NCBI GenBank assembly: GCA_937958075.1
Contig: CALFFB010000151.1
Location: 1-43,210, forward strand
Direction: 5' to 3'
DNA length: 43,210 nucleotides
From: an uncultured Geobacteraceae bacterium
GTDB taxonomy: Bacteria; Desulfobacterota; Desulfuromonadia; Desulfuromonadales; Geopsychrobacteraceae
The notes under the pieces were generated by a model, which was not told where the DNA came from, made no database searches, and saw only the letters and a program-made list of their open reading frames with translations. Made by a program: the position numbers and the translations under genes. The first letter of the stretch is position 1; each line of letters opens with the position of its first letter. This document shows positions 1-9,068 of this stretch, in pieces.

Positions 1-2078
1 AGAACAATCCAGGGGTTCGTATCGGTGTCGTTGCCGATGACGAACCCTTTTCTTTTAACGAACGTGGCCAGGTCCAGGGATTTTCCATCGACGTCTTAAA
101 ACGCCTGGAAGAGTTGACCGGCCTGACCTTTGAACTGCGCATGGGAAACTGGTCGGAGATTTATGCGTCCTTTTTACGAGGTGACCTGGACGCCATCGAT
201 GCCATTTCCTACACCGAAGAACGCGATCAGTTCATCTTCTTTACCCAGCCTTATCACAAGCGTAAAACCGTCCTCTTCACACGTACGGATGCCGGGGACG
301 TCACTCTGCACGACCTGAATCGGCTGCAACCCTTGAGGGTCGGGGTGATCCGGAATATCTATTATCAGAATCTTATTTCAGCCATTCCCCAGGTTGAGGT
401 CGTAGAATACGTTGCCTATTCAGAGTTGATGAAGTCCCTGTCCCTGGGCTGGATTGATGCCGTTGTCGCCAGTGAATTCACTGGTCTTTTTACTGCGCAC
501 AGGTTGAATCTTGACAATCTTCAGGTTGTCGGTCCGGTTGCGATCACCGGCATCATGGAGGAAGATTTTCGTCTGGGCGTGCTCAAAAGCAATCCCCTGA
601 CAGCGCAGATTCTTGGCAAGGCAGTGAACGCTCTTGACCGGGAGGAACTGCAGGCGATAGCCCAGACCTGGCTGACGTCTGTCCCTGCCGTTGACGCTTC
701 CGATACCGGTTCTGGCAATCTGCAATTGACCTCTGAGGAAAGCGCCTATCTGCACCAGAAGGGGATATTGCGAATGTGTGTCGATCCTGACTGGATGCCC
801 TTCGAAAGTATCGACAATCAGGGGCGCCATACCGGGCTTGCGGCTGATTTTTTCGCCCTGTACGCTGCCCGGATCGATGTACCCATCCGCTTATTGCCAA
901 CACGCAGCTGGGCGGAGTCCCTCGAATTTGTCCGCACCCGCAAATGTGATCTTTTGTCGCTGGCCATGCAAACGGAAGAGCGCTCAGCCTATCTCGATTT
1001 CACCACCCCTTATCTGGTGGTGCCCAACGTGATTGCCTCCTCCGTTGACGAGCCCTTTATCGATGACTTGCGACAGATCGGTGAGCGACCCCTCGGCTCG
1101 GTCAAGGGCTACGCAGTTACCGAGCAGCTGCAACAACAGTATCCCCATTTGAATCTGGTGGAGGTCGCGGATGATCGTGCCGGTATCGCGATGCTGCAAC
1201 GTGGCGACCTCTATGGCTATGTCGGAACCATGCCAAGCATCGGTTATCATATCCAGCAGCAGCGGATCACCGATATTAAAATTGCCGGACGCTTGCCGGG
1301 AGATTGGCAACTGGCGGTCGCCACCCGTAACGATGAACCGCTTCTTCACGATATTTTCCAGAAACTGGTCGACAGCCTCGATCCCGTCAAAAAGGAAGGG
1401 CTTGCCAACCGCTGGTTCAGTGTCCGTTATGAGCAGGGGTATGATTACGGGTTGTTGTGGAAATTTGCCCTCGGTTCTGTCGTGCTTCTGGCGTTGATGC
1501 TTTTCTGGTCGAGCAAACTGAAATCGCTAAATCGTCGCCTCAACGAAGCCAACGACAAACTGCAACAGCTCAGTGAACGTGACGCCCTGACGGGATTGCA
1601 CAACCGGCGTTATCTGGAAAAACAGGGGGAAAAGGTTCTGACCATCTGTCGGCGCAACAACCTGTATTTTTCTCTGGCCATGATCGATATTGATCACTTC
1701 AAGGCCATCAACGACAGCTACGGACATCAACTGGGAGATTTTTGGCTGAAGGCCCTCAGTCGTCAGCTGCAAAATCACTTTCAGCGTGAGAGCGATACGG
1801 TGGTCAGATACGGTGGTGAGGAATTCTGTGTCTTTGTGCCGAGTGCCGCCCCCGATCTGCTGGTCGGTGAAGTCGAAAGGTTTCGACTCATCATGCAGGA
1901 CTATCGACTGCAGGAGCAGGCTGACGGCAAACAGGTGACCATCAGCGCCGGGGTCTGCAGTCGCATTCCTGGTGCCGAGGACACCCTGGATACTTTCGTC
2001 CGGGAAGCGGACGAGGCCTTGTATCAGGCCAAGAACACCGGTCGAAATCAAGTCATATCGACAGGTTCTGTCTTATAA
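1..2078 (+). CDS. Solute-binding-domain diguanylate cyclase (5'-truncated by window edge)
   Basis: The frame is open from base 3, so the gene starts upstream of the window and its signal peptide is not visible. Two consecutive family-3 periplasmic solute-binding domains (SBP_bac_3) are followed by one membrane helix encoded around 1450-1510 (LLWKFALGSVVLLALMLFW) and a cytoplasmic GGDEF domain. The active-site motif is RYGGEEF, encoded around 1807-1827. An RxxD product-inhibition site (RESD) sits five residues before GGEEF, so the enzyme looks catalytically competent and feedback-controlled. The expected role is sensing a small periplasmic ligand and making cyclic di-GMP from two GTP. It converges on the kinase gene ending at 2127 with 48 nt between the stops, and I see no clear terminator hairpin in that gap. 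The domain assignments are strong; the ligand is unknown. Confidence 0.93.
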   Translation, partial: NNPGVRIGVVADDEPFSFNERGQVQGFSIDVLKRLEELTGLTFELRMGNWSEIYASFLRGDLDAIDAISYTEERDQFIFFTQPYHKRKTVLFTRTDAGDVTLHDLNRLQPLRVGVIRNIYYQNLISAIPQVEVVEYVAYSELMKSLSLGWIDAVVASEFTGLFTAHRLNLDNLQVVGPVAITGIMEEDFRLGVLKSNPLTAQILGKAVNALDREELQAIAQTWLTSVPAVDASDTGSGNLQLTSEESAYLHQKGILRMCVDPDWMPFESIDNQGRHTGLAADFFALYAARIDVPIRLLPTRSWAESLEFVRTRKCDLLSLAMQTEERSAYLDFTTPYLVVPNVIASSVDEPFIDDLRQIGERPLGSVKGYAVTEQLQQQYPHLNLVEVADDRAGIAMLQRGDLYGYVGTMPSIGYHIQQQRITDIKIAGRLPGDWQLAVATRNDEPLLHDIFQKLVDSLDPVKKEGLANRWFSVRYEQGYDYGLLWKFALGSVVLLALMLFWSSKLKSLNRRLNEANDKLQQLSERDALTGLHNRRYLEKQGEKVLTICRRNNLYFSLAMIDIDHFKAINDSYGHQLGDFWLKALSRQLQNHFQRESDTVVRYGGEEFCVFVPSAAPDLLVGEVERFRLIMQDYRLQEQADGKQVTISAGVCSRIPGAEDTLDTFVREADEALYQAKNTGRNQVISTGSVL

Positions 2079-2126
2079 CTGAGCGCAACCGCATGCAGCT
2101 CAAAACACCTGGGTCCATTGACAGAA

Positions 2127-4904
2127 TCACCCCTTGTCCGGCTTCAGGGCTTTCGGCAGGGTAAAGCGAAAACAGCTGCCTTTGCCTTTGCCCTCGGACT
2201 CGGCCCAGACGTTTCCGTCGTACAGTTCGACGACCTTCTTCACCAGGGCCAGACCCAGACCGCTGCCGCTGCTTTGCGGATCGAGCTGGGTGAAGATGGT
2301 AAAAATCCGTTGCAACTGCTGCGGCTCAATCCCCATGCCGTTATCACGCACGTAAAAGACGGGGCCACCCGTTTTTTCCTCGACACCAATCTCAATGCGC
2401 AGCCGCTCTTGATCACCCCGGTATTTCATGGCGTTTTCAATCAGGTTCTGCCAGATCTGGCCGAGCTGCATGCGGTCGCCATGGAGCAGCAGGGGATAAT
2501 CCGTTTTTACGATATCGACCTGATCGCGAGTAATGGACCCGGCCAGGGCGCCGAGGCACTCATCAACGAGCTTGTCCATGGCAATGGTCACGGCAGGGTT
2601 ATCCATGCGGCCGACGCGGGACAGGCGCAGCAGGGCTTCCAGCAGCTGTTCTATGCGGGCGGCGGCATCCCGGATAAAACCGGCATCCTTGGTGACACGT
2701 TCTTCATCCGCGGAGTGCAGATGCTGCTGCAACAGTCCGCTGAATGTTTTAATGGTCAGCAGCGGGCTCTTCAGGTCATGGGACACGCTGTAGACGAACT
2801 GCTCCATCTCTTCATTTTTGCGAATCAGTCTCTGTTCGGCTTTTTTTCTGGCGGTAATGTCAGAAAAAATACAGGCAAACTGTCCCGGTTTTGACTGAAA
2901 GGCGTTCACCTCGAAATATTTGTCCAGCTCTGTCGAATAATTTTCGAAAAATTTTGATTCCCCCGTGAGAGCGACCTTGCCGTAGGTTTCAATCCAGCCT
3001 CTTTCCGTGGTGGGCAACACCTCCATAACCGTCCGCCCGATGACCCGGTCGGATGTCAGGCCGGTCATTCGTTCAAAAGCAGGGTTGACCAGCAGGTAGC
3101 GATAATCCACCGCCTTGCCGGTGTCATCGCAGATGATCTCATGCAGGGCGAAGCCGGACAGCATTTCGGCAAAGAGTTGTTGATGCTTTTTTTCCGCCTG
3201 GCGGCGCAGGGACCAGTTCCACAGGACAATCAGCAGCAGCACCAGCACAATCGGCAGAACGATCAGGGCGGAATAGCGCAGCACTGTGACCAGATCAGCG
3301 GTCGGCTGCTGGTACTGGGCCAGCCATTTGTCGTGAATGCGCCGGTATTCGCCGTTATGCTGGAGAACCTGCAACCCCTCACTGAGCTTCGCCAGCAACG
3401 CCTGCTGACCGGCTGTCACCGCATAGGCGTACTCGCGTTCCAGTAACGGCGTCGTGCCGAACCGCACCCCGGACCAACCGTTTTTTTTCAGCAGATACAA
3501 AGCCGGCAGCCGGGTGACCAGAGCGCAGTCATATTGGTTGTCAAGAAGCTGGCGCAGAGCGTCCTTTTGACTGTCGACGAGGGTCAGGTGTTCATCCAGC
3601 CCGTGGTTGCGCAGCACCTCGACAATGGCATCGCCGCGTTGGGCCACCAGACGCAGGTCCTTCAATTCCTCAAAGGTTGCCGGTGGCGGGCGCTCTCCGT
3701 CACGGACAGCGCTGACGTAATGGGCCACCAGGTGCGGCGGGGTAAAGTCCAATGTCAGGTCCCGCTCCGGGGAGTAAAAAATCCCCTGGATGATGTCGAT
3801 ATCCCCTTCCTCCAGCTGCCTGACCATCGTATCCCAGGAACCCAGACGAATTTCGACATCCAGCCCGGCCTCAACAGCGATGGCACGGGTCAGTTCCGTG
3901 ATGAAACCCGTTGGCAGGCGCCGTTCATCGAGATATTCATAAGGTGGAAAACTGGCGTCACCGCCGACAATCAGGCGTTGCCTGGTCGGCAGTTCCAGAG
4001 CAGCAAACCACTTGGCATGGAGATGCCGGTAGGTACCGTCGGCGATGACCAGGGCCAGCCCCTCGTTGAGCAGGGCCAGGGTGTCCCGGTCACCTTCGGT
4101 GACGGCAAAACTGAAATCCTGTCGGAACTCCTCAACAGGCCTGTCGACAACCGTCAGATTGGGGATGCCGGTCTCCTGAAGCAGCCGCAAAGCGACCAGC
4201 CGCTGCATGACCACAGCATCACATTCACCGCGGTTCAACATCTGCAGGGCATCTTCGAAGGTTGTCGTGGTGACGATATCAATACCGCGCTCTTTGCGGC
4301 GCAGGAATTCCTCGGCGTTATCCCCGCGCATCACCGCGACCCGCCGGCCGCGCAAATCATCCATATCCCGGATATCCGTCCGGTCATCACGGACAACAAT
4401 GGCACCGTGCAGCGACATGTAGGGGAAGGTAAAATCAAACAGTTCTTCGCGTTCCGGCGTTCGACCCACCAGGGGCAGGGCCTGGATTTCACCTGTTTCC
4501 AGCTTTTTTCTGACCTCGTTCCAGGTGCCGGAGGCGAAGGTGACATCGCGCCCCATGGCGTCAAGAGCGGCACGCAGCAGCTCAACGGAAAAACCGTCGA
4601 CCTGACCGGCAGCTGTTACAAAGCTGAAGGGGGGATAATCAATTTCCGAAGCTGAGGTAACTGGTGCCGCCGGCAGGTTCGCGGGGATAGTGAGAGCTAT
4701 GAACAGAGTCGCGATAAGGGAGATTAAAAGAAAAGGGGTGCGACGTTTCACAGGCATAAAAAAATCTTTCTGGGCATAAAAGGTTGACGCGTCCGGCATG
4801 ACAGCTGAAAGCGACGAGTCGCGGTGGGATACCGGTATGCGCCCGTCAGACTGGATTTTTTTCACCCTCCTGATGCTGATTCCATCAACGAGAATATTGT
4901 TCAT
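2127..4904 (-). CDS. Solute-binding sensor histidine kinase with PAS domain
   Basis: A 925-residue membrane sensor kinase. Order: hydrophobic export/anchor segment after MPVKRRTPFLL (about residues 50-77), two SBP_bac_3 periplasmic domains (about 80-510), a membrane helix (ALIVLPIVLVLLLIVLWNW, about 530-550), a PAS domain, HisKA with the phospho-acceptor in SVSHDLKSPL (H709), and a HATPase_c domain with N box NLIENAMKY and G boxes DNGMGIE and GSGLGLAL. I chose the ATG at 4904 because it has a GGAAGG Shine-Dalgarno 7 nt upstream and overlaps the TGA of the preceding regulator gene as ATGA, which implies translational coupling. Starting there leaves an unusual ~49-residue tail before the export segment; the ATG at 4757 would remove it but has no good ribosome site. 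It probably signals to the REC-PAS protein encoded just upstream. Confidence 0.93.
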   Translation of the reverse strand: MNNILVDGISIRRVKKIQSDGRIPVSHRDSSLSAVMPDASTFYAQKDFFMPVKRRTPFLLISLIATLFIALTIPANLPAAPVTSASEIDYPPFSFVTAAGQVDGFSVELLRAALDAMGRDVTFASGTWNEVRKKLETGEIQALPLVGRTPEREELFDFTFPYMSLHGAIVVRDDRTDIRDMDDLRGRRVAVMRGDNAEEFLRRKERGIDIVTTTTFEDALQMLNRGECDAVVMQRLVALRLLQETGIPNLTVVDRPVEEFRQDFSFAVTEGDRDTLALLNEGLALVIADGTYRHLHAKWFAALELPTRQRLIVGGDASFPPYEYLDERRLPTGFITELTRAIAVEAGLDVEIRLGSWDTMVRQLEEGDIDIIQGIFYSPERDLTLDFTPPHLVAHYVSAVRDGERPPPATFEELKDLRLVAQRGDAIVEVLRNHGLDEHLTLVDSQKDALRQLLDNQYDCALVTRLPALYLLKKNGWSGVRFGTTPLLEREYAYAVTAGQQALLAKLSEGLQVLQHNGEYRRIHDKWLAQYQQPTADLVTVLRYSALIVLPIVLVLLLIVLWNWSLRRQAEKKHQQLFAEMLSGFALHEIICDDTGKAVDYRYLLVNPAFERMTGLTSDRVIGRTVMEVLPTTERGWIETYGKVALTGESKFFENYSTELDKYFEVNAFQSKPGQFACIFSDITARKKAEQRLIRKNEEMEQFVYSVSHDLKSPLLTIKTFSGLLQQHLHSADEERVTKDAGFIRDAAARIEQLLEALLRLSRVGRMDNPAVTIAMDKLVDECLGALAGSITRDQVDIVKTDYPLLLHGDRMQLGQIWQNLIENAMKYRGDQERLRIEIGVEEKTGGPVFYVRDNGMGIEPQQLQRIFTIFTQLDPQSSGSGLGLALVKKVVELYDGNVWAESEGKGKGSCFRFTLPKALKPDKG

Positions 4905-5821
4905 GGGTTTTCCTTCCTGCAGGCACAGCTCTTTCTGATGATTTCCGCAGCATAGCACATGCCAGTCGTCTCCGCGGCGACAACCACCGGGGAAAGGATG
5001 AGCACAATCCCCCTGGAGATATCCTCGGCCAAGGGATAGGCCTGGCAGCAGTAGGTTGTCGCGTCGATGGTGACTTTTGTCGCCTGGGGCTGGACCGTTG
5101 CGATGAGTTCGTCGACCATGGCGGTGATCTCCTTCGGGAAGACGTCCTGACAGCGATGGCCGAGGGGTCCTAATTCAACCCGGGTGAAGAGGGAACAGCC
5201 GTAATTGTTGCCATGGGCAATATAGCCTTCGCTGTCGATACCGAAAACAGCAAAGGGGAGAACATCGAGAATGGATTGGGAGACCTGCAGGACCCGGTTA
5301 CGTAGTTCCAGGGCCCGGGTGCGTTGCTCCACCATGTCTTCCAGGTGTTCGTTGAGCTTGTGCAGTTCCGCGTTTTTAATTTTGAGTTCTTCGTAGCTCT
5401 GCTTGAGCTTGATATTCAGGGTGCTGTTTTCCCGCCGCAGCTTCTGATGTTCGAGGGCGGCGGAGATGTTGATCAACAGCTCACTGTCATCCCAGGGTTT
5501 GGGGATAAATTTGTAGATATGCCCCAGATTCACCGCCTCGACCACCACCGCCGTATCGGCGTAGCCGGACAGAACGATACGCACCGTGTCGGGCCAGCGC
5601 TCATTGACCTGGCGCAGAAACTCGACCCCGGTCATGCCGGGCATCCGGTAATCGGAGATGACCATGGAGATCCCTTCGACGGATTCCAGAATCTCCAGTC
5701 CCTCGGCCCCGGATTGGGCTTGATAGATCTGATAGTCCTCTTCCTCCATGAAGGTGCGGCGCAGCGCCTTGAGGACATTGACTTCATCATCAACACAGAG
5801 GATTTTAATCCGTCCGGGCAT
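4901..5821 (-). CDS. Response regulator with REC, coiled coil and PAS-like domain
   Basis: 306 residues. The N-terminal receiver is of the RpfG-like subtype (ILCVDDE acidic pocket, phospho-acceptor D57 in ISDYRMPG, then KPWDD). A coiled-coil stretch of about 45 residues (LRRENSTLNIKLKQ onward) follows, then a C-terminal PAS-like domain (VLPFAVFGIDSEGYI). There is no DNA-binding or enzymatic output domain, so it probably works by protein contact, perhaps with the sensor kinase whose ATG overlaps its stop codon (ATGA). The start is supported by AAAGGA 6-7 nt upstream. A structured repeat (5867-5978) ends 45 nt before the start and may lie in its leader. The receiver closely resembles that of the HD-GYP protein at 18818, so the two are probably paralogous. 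Confidence 0.9.
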   Translation of the reverse strand: MPGRIKILCVDDEVNVLKALRRTFMEEEDYQIYQAQSGAEGLEILESVEGISMVISDYRMPGMTGVEFLRQVNERWPDTVRIVLSGYADTAVVVEAVNLGHIYKFIPKPWDDSELLINISAALEHQKLRRENSTLNIKLKQSYEELKIKNAELHKLNEHLEDMVEQRTRALELRNRVLQVSQSILDVLPFAVFGIDSEGYIAHGNNYGCSLFTRVELGPLGHRCQDVFPKEITAMVDELIATVQPQATKVTIDATTYCCQAYPLAEDISRGIVLILSPVVVAAETTGMCYAAEIIRKSCACRKENP

Positions 5822-5866
5822 AAGCTTTCCTTTGTTGATTCTGCATCGTCATTATGCAGATCATCG

Positions 5867-5978
5867 AGTACAGAATCAGAAGCCCCATTTCAGGGGACAC
5901 TTTTCGCCATCCTGGCCGTTCGACTGTCGTCATCCATGACGCCAGACGCCCCTGTCATGGGGCTTCTGATTCTGTACT
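5867..5978 (-). repeat. Structured palindromic repeat, copy 1
   Basis: Bases 5867-5888 pair perfectly with 5957-5978 (22 bp). They enclose a ~68-nt core that, read on the minus strand, is nearly identical to the cores of copies at 17356-17465 (+) and 43018-43128 (+). Shared core blocks are GGGGCGTCTGGCG, ATGGATG, GTCGAACGGCCAGGA and GGCGAAAAGTGTCCCCTG. The outer stem differs from the other copies but keeps pairing. It lies between the HDOD gene (stop at 6003) and the REC-PAS gene (start at 5821). There is no T-run, so a simple terminator is unlikely. Confidence 0.9.
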
Positions 5979-6002
5979 GCTAAATTCTAATGTTCCCTTT
6001 TC

Positions 6003-6845
6003 TCACGCCAGAAACTGCCGGCGGTTCTGCTCGAAAATCAGCCTGAACTCAGCGATAAGCTCATCCATCTTGTCTTCGTCAAGATCCAGCATTTCGGTGC
6101 CGGGCAGAGACATGAAATCGGTGGCCAACGGTCGCCCGAAAATCCCCAGATAGCCGGGCAGGGCGCCGGCAATATTGACGACCGCCGTCATTTTTACCAG
6201 ATCGGCATCGACCGCCGGATCGGCTGCCGGCTGACCGTGATGCCGGGTTATGTAGCACAGGCTTTCGGCCAGGTTCCAATGTTCCAGTATGGCGGCCCCG
6301 ATATCATTATGGTGCGCCCCGAAGGTTTCCATCTCCCTTTGTGAAAAATCGGCTCCACGGCGCAAAGAGTCAACAATAAAATCCGTATCGAACCGATCCA
6401 GACTGTTCATGACGATGAGTCCGATATGTCGGAACAGGCCGGCGACGAACAGGTCCTCCGGATCACCGATGCGCAGTGACCGTGCCAGAAAACGGGAGGC
6501 CAGGGCGCAGACCATGGAGTCTTCCCAGAGGATCTTCTCCCTGGGTCCGAACTCCCGGTTCAAGCTGCGCAGACTGGCGGCCAGCACCAGATTCCGCAAC
6601 GTACGTTCGCCCAGAACCACAACCGCCATGGCCAGATTGGTCACCTGCCGGGACATACTGTAAAAGGAGGAATTGGCGATACGCAACACCCTGGCGGCAA
6701 CGACGGGATCAGAGGCGATAATCTCCGCCAGCTGTTCCGCGGAAGATTGCGGCGAATTGAGCTGCTGCATGATTTCGGCGGCAACCCGCGGCATGGGGGG
6801 AATACTGTCCAGGTCAATGTGGCGTAACGTTTTTTCCGGGGACAT
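6003..6845 (-). CDS. HDOD domain protein
   Basis: 280 residues, almost entirely one HDOD domain. The typical N-terminus (IPPMPRVAAEIMQQLNSP) is followed by the conserved block DPVVAARVLRIANSSFY and the helix VVLGERTLRNLVLAASL. HDOD domains are related to HD phosphohydrolases but usually lack the metal-binding residues, and they act as non-enzymatic adaptors in signalling, often with cyclic di-GMP proteins. That fits the neighbourhood of a REC-PAS-kinase upstream and a REC-PAS regulator downstream on the same strand. The ATG at 6845 has an AAGGGA about 9 nt upstream. The exact partner cannot be told from sequence. Confidence 0.93.
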   Translation of the reverse strand: MSPEKTLRHIDLDSIPPMPRVAAEIMQQLNSPQSSAEQLAEIIASDPVVAARVLRIANSSFYSMSRQVTNLAMAVVVLGERTLRNLVLAASLRSLNREFGPREKILWEDSMVCALASRFLARSLRIGDPEDLFVAGLFRHIGLIVMNSLDRFDTDFIVDSLRRGADFSQREMETFGAHHNDIGAAILEHWNLAESLCYITRHHGQPAADPAVDADLVKMTAVVNIAGALPGYLGIFGRPLATDFMSLPGTEMLDLDEDKMDELIAEFRLIFEQNRRQFLA

Positions 6846-6905
6846 GTTCTTTTTCCCTTGCTGAACAAGCTCTGCTGCCTGCTCATTCGAAATGGTTGCT
6901 GATAA

Positions 6906-9011
6906 TTATTCCGGCCCGGTCGGTGATTCGGGAGAAATCGGCAGTTTGAGGGTAAAGGTGGTGCCTTCGTTCAGCTCACTCTCAACGCTGATTTCCCCCT
7001 GATGTTTTTTGATGATGTCGTAGCTGATGCTTAAGCCCAGGCCGGTTCCCTTGCCGACCTCCTTGGTAGTGAAGAAAGGATCGAAGATGCGTTTGCAGTT
7101 GTCTTCGTTGATGCCGCACCCGCTGTCACTGATCTGCACATAGACATAACCTTCGGACGTGAAAGTTTTCACGGTGATGGTGCCCTGTTCAGCAATAGAC
7201 TGGGCCGCATTGATGAGCAGATTGACAAAGACTTGATTGAGCTGCCCCGGATAGCAGAGGATGTCGGGCACCTCGGCGAAATCACGGCTCAAGGTGGCTT
7301 TGTACTTGATTTCGTTCCAGACGATATTGATGGAGCTTTCCAGGCATTCGCGCACGTCCATCAGTTTATGCTCGGCCTCGTCAACGCGGGAGAAGCCTTT
7401 CAGATCACTGACTATCTTGCCGACCCGATCGACACCGTCCCGCGATTCGGACAAGAGGTCGCCGATATCCTCCAGAATCATGTCGATCTTTAACTGCCGC
7501 CGCTTTTCGGCAATGGTCTCACGTAGGCCGCTGTTTTCATCCCTGGCCAGTTCTTCGTCCTGAAAGAGGATGAACTCACGCAGTCTGGCCAGATACTTCT
7601 CCAGACTGCGCAGATTGCTCGAAACAAAACCGATGGGGTTGTTGATTTCATGGGCGACGCCGGCGGCGAGCTGGCCGATGGAGGCCATTTTTTCCGACTG
7701 CAGCTGCTTGACGTGGGCCTGCTTCAGATCACGGTTGACCTGCTCCAGCTTGTCGTGCTGGAGGCGCAGGTTTTCCCTGCTCGCCAGCAGGGCATCCTCC
7801 GCTTTTTTCCGGGCGGTGATGTCCTGCAGGGTCTCAACGGCGCCGATGACGTTGCCGTCGGCATCGCGAACCAGGGCGGCGTTGAAGGTGATATAGACAG
7901 GCTCACCGTTGGGTCCCTTGATCCAGCTCTCCGACTGGAGGCCTTCTTCAAGAAATTCAGGACGGCTGTGATGCGGGTAAAGTGTCTGGATATCCTCTTT
8001 GGCGTTGCCATCGAGAATCAGATCGGCGAGGCAGGGGCGCGGTTCCTGGTAAAAACCGCTCCAGTGCCGGTTGGTGCCGACAACATCCCGGGCCATGACC
8101 CCCGTCAGTTTTTCACAGGCCTTGTTCCAGATAAACACCCGATGCTCCGGGTCGATGACAAAAATGGGGATGGCGGTGTTCTGCAGCAGCGCTTCCACCA
8201 GGGACATCTGTTCCCGCATGCGGTTCTCTGCTGCCTTACGGTCACTGATATCGACATCAACGCAGTAGATCTCCAGCGGACGATCATTGCCGTTGACGAC
8301 GACATTGCTCGAATAGATAATCAGAGATGAGCCGTCCTTATGACGCACAGTCAGCTCTTCCGGTGGGAGAGCTGTCCCCGATGTGATCAGATTTGTTACA
8401 AGTCTTTGGGCTGCTTCGCGGTCTTCAGCAGGGATAAGCAGTTCGAAAAGGTTGTTGCCGATGGCTTCATCGGAAGTGTAGCCATAAAGATCTTCCGATG
8501 CTTTATTCCAGTAAAAAATGGTGCCGTCTGCCAGGTATCCCTGAACCGCAACAGATTGAACATTCTGCAGCAGCAGGTGAAATCGTTGTTCACTGCTGCG
8601 CAGCTTGGCAATTGCCAGTTCATTTTGTTGCTGCAGACGCCACTCACGCAGGGCGCGCTCCAGCAGGCGCGGCATAGCGGCAAAGGATTCTGTCGTTTTG
8701 ATAATATAATCAAGGGCACCGGTCTTCAGTACCTCGACCGCCTGTTCTTCACTGCCCTTGTTGGTCAGTGTGACAACCGGGAATCTCCCTTGGGTCTGTG
8801 ATAGAAAATCGAGGGCGCTGCCATCGGGCAGATGCAGATCGATCAGAACAATATCCGGGGGGGATTCATTAACGGTTTTAAGGCCGATTTCCAGGTTTTT
8901 TGCCAGCGCGACATCCATGCCACCGGCGGTATCAAGGTTGTCGCGGAGAATTTCCGCGTGGGCAGGGTCATCTTCAATGATCAGCACCTGGATGTTTTTG
9001 TTCTGATTCAT
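6906..9011 (-). CDS. Hybrid REC-PAS-PAS sensor histidine kinase
   Basis: 701 residues, no membrane segment, so cytoplasmic. Order: N-terminal receiver (IIEDD pocket, D58 in LIDLHLPDG, lysine in DYIIK), a PAS domain (about 150-265), a second PAS/PAC domain (about 275-410), a coiled coil, a HisKA of the GQLAAGVAHEINNPIGF type (H454) and a HATPase_c ending the protein (NLLINAAQSI, DSGCGINED, GTGLGLSISYDIIKKH). A receiver at the N-terminus of a kinase suggests it is controlled by another kinase. It follows the REC-GGDEF-EAL gene by 57 nt, and its receiver is clearly paralogous to that protein's (shared GSEEQAV, SFAAMPR/AFAAMPR, LREW). Its transmitter resembles the kinase at 17524. Confidence 0.93.
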   Translation of the reverse strand: MNQNKNIQVLIIEDDPAHAEILRDNLDTAGGMDVALAKNLEIGLKTVNESPPDIVLIDLHLPDGSALDFLSQTQGRFPVVTLTNKGSEEQAVEVLKTGALDYIIKTTESFAAMPRLLERALREWRLQQQNELAIAKLRSSEQRFHLLLQNVQSVAVQGYLADGTIFYWNKASEDLYGYTSDEAIGNNLFELLIPAEDREAAQRLVTNLITSGTALPPEELTVRHKDGSSLIIYSSNVVVNGNDRPLEIYCVDVDISDRKAAENRMREQMSLVEALLQNTAIPIFVIDPEHRVFIWNKACEKLTGVMARDVVGTNRHWSGFYQEPRPCLADLILDGNAKEDIQTLYPHHSRPEFLEEGLQSESWIKGPNGEPVYITFNAALVRDADGNVIGAVETLQDITARKKAEDALLASRENLRLQHDKLEQVNRDLKQAHVKQLQSEKMASIGQLAAGVAHEINNPIGFVSSNLRSLEKYLARLREFILFQDEELARDENSGLRETIAEKRRQLKIDMILEDIGDLLSESRDGVDRVGKIVSDLKGFSRVDEAEHKLMDVRECLESSINIVWNEIKYKATLSRDFAEVPDILCYPGQLNQVFVNLLINAAQSIAEQGTITVKTFTSEGYVYVQISDSGCGINEDNCKRIFDPFFTTKEVGKGTGLGLSISYDIIKKHQGEISVESELNEGTTFTLKLPISPESPTGPE

Positions 9012-9068
9012 CGGTTATTTTCCGTTAGTCGTAGAGAGGGTGCGCTTATATCAGCTATTGATTTATTG

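Noticed and set aside
3534..4655. 373-codon plus-strand frame opposite the solute-binding kinase
   Set aside because: Antisense to well-conserved SBP domains and without any domain or plausible start context.
5867..5978. Repeat copies as ordinary Rho-independent terminators
   Set aside because: The hairpins are far longer than terminators, lack a following T-run, and have a conserved ~65-nt core, which a simple terminator would not need.
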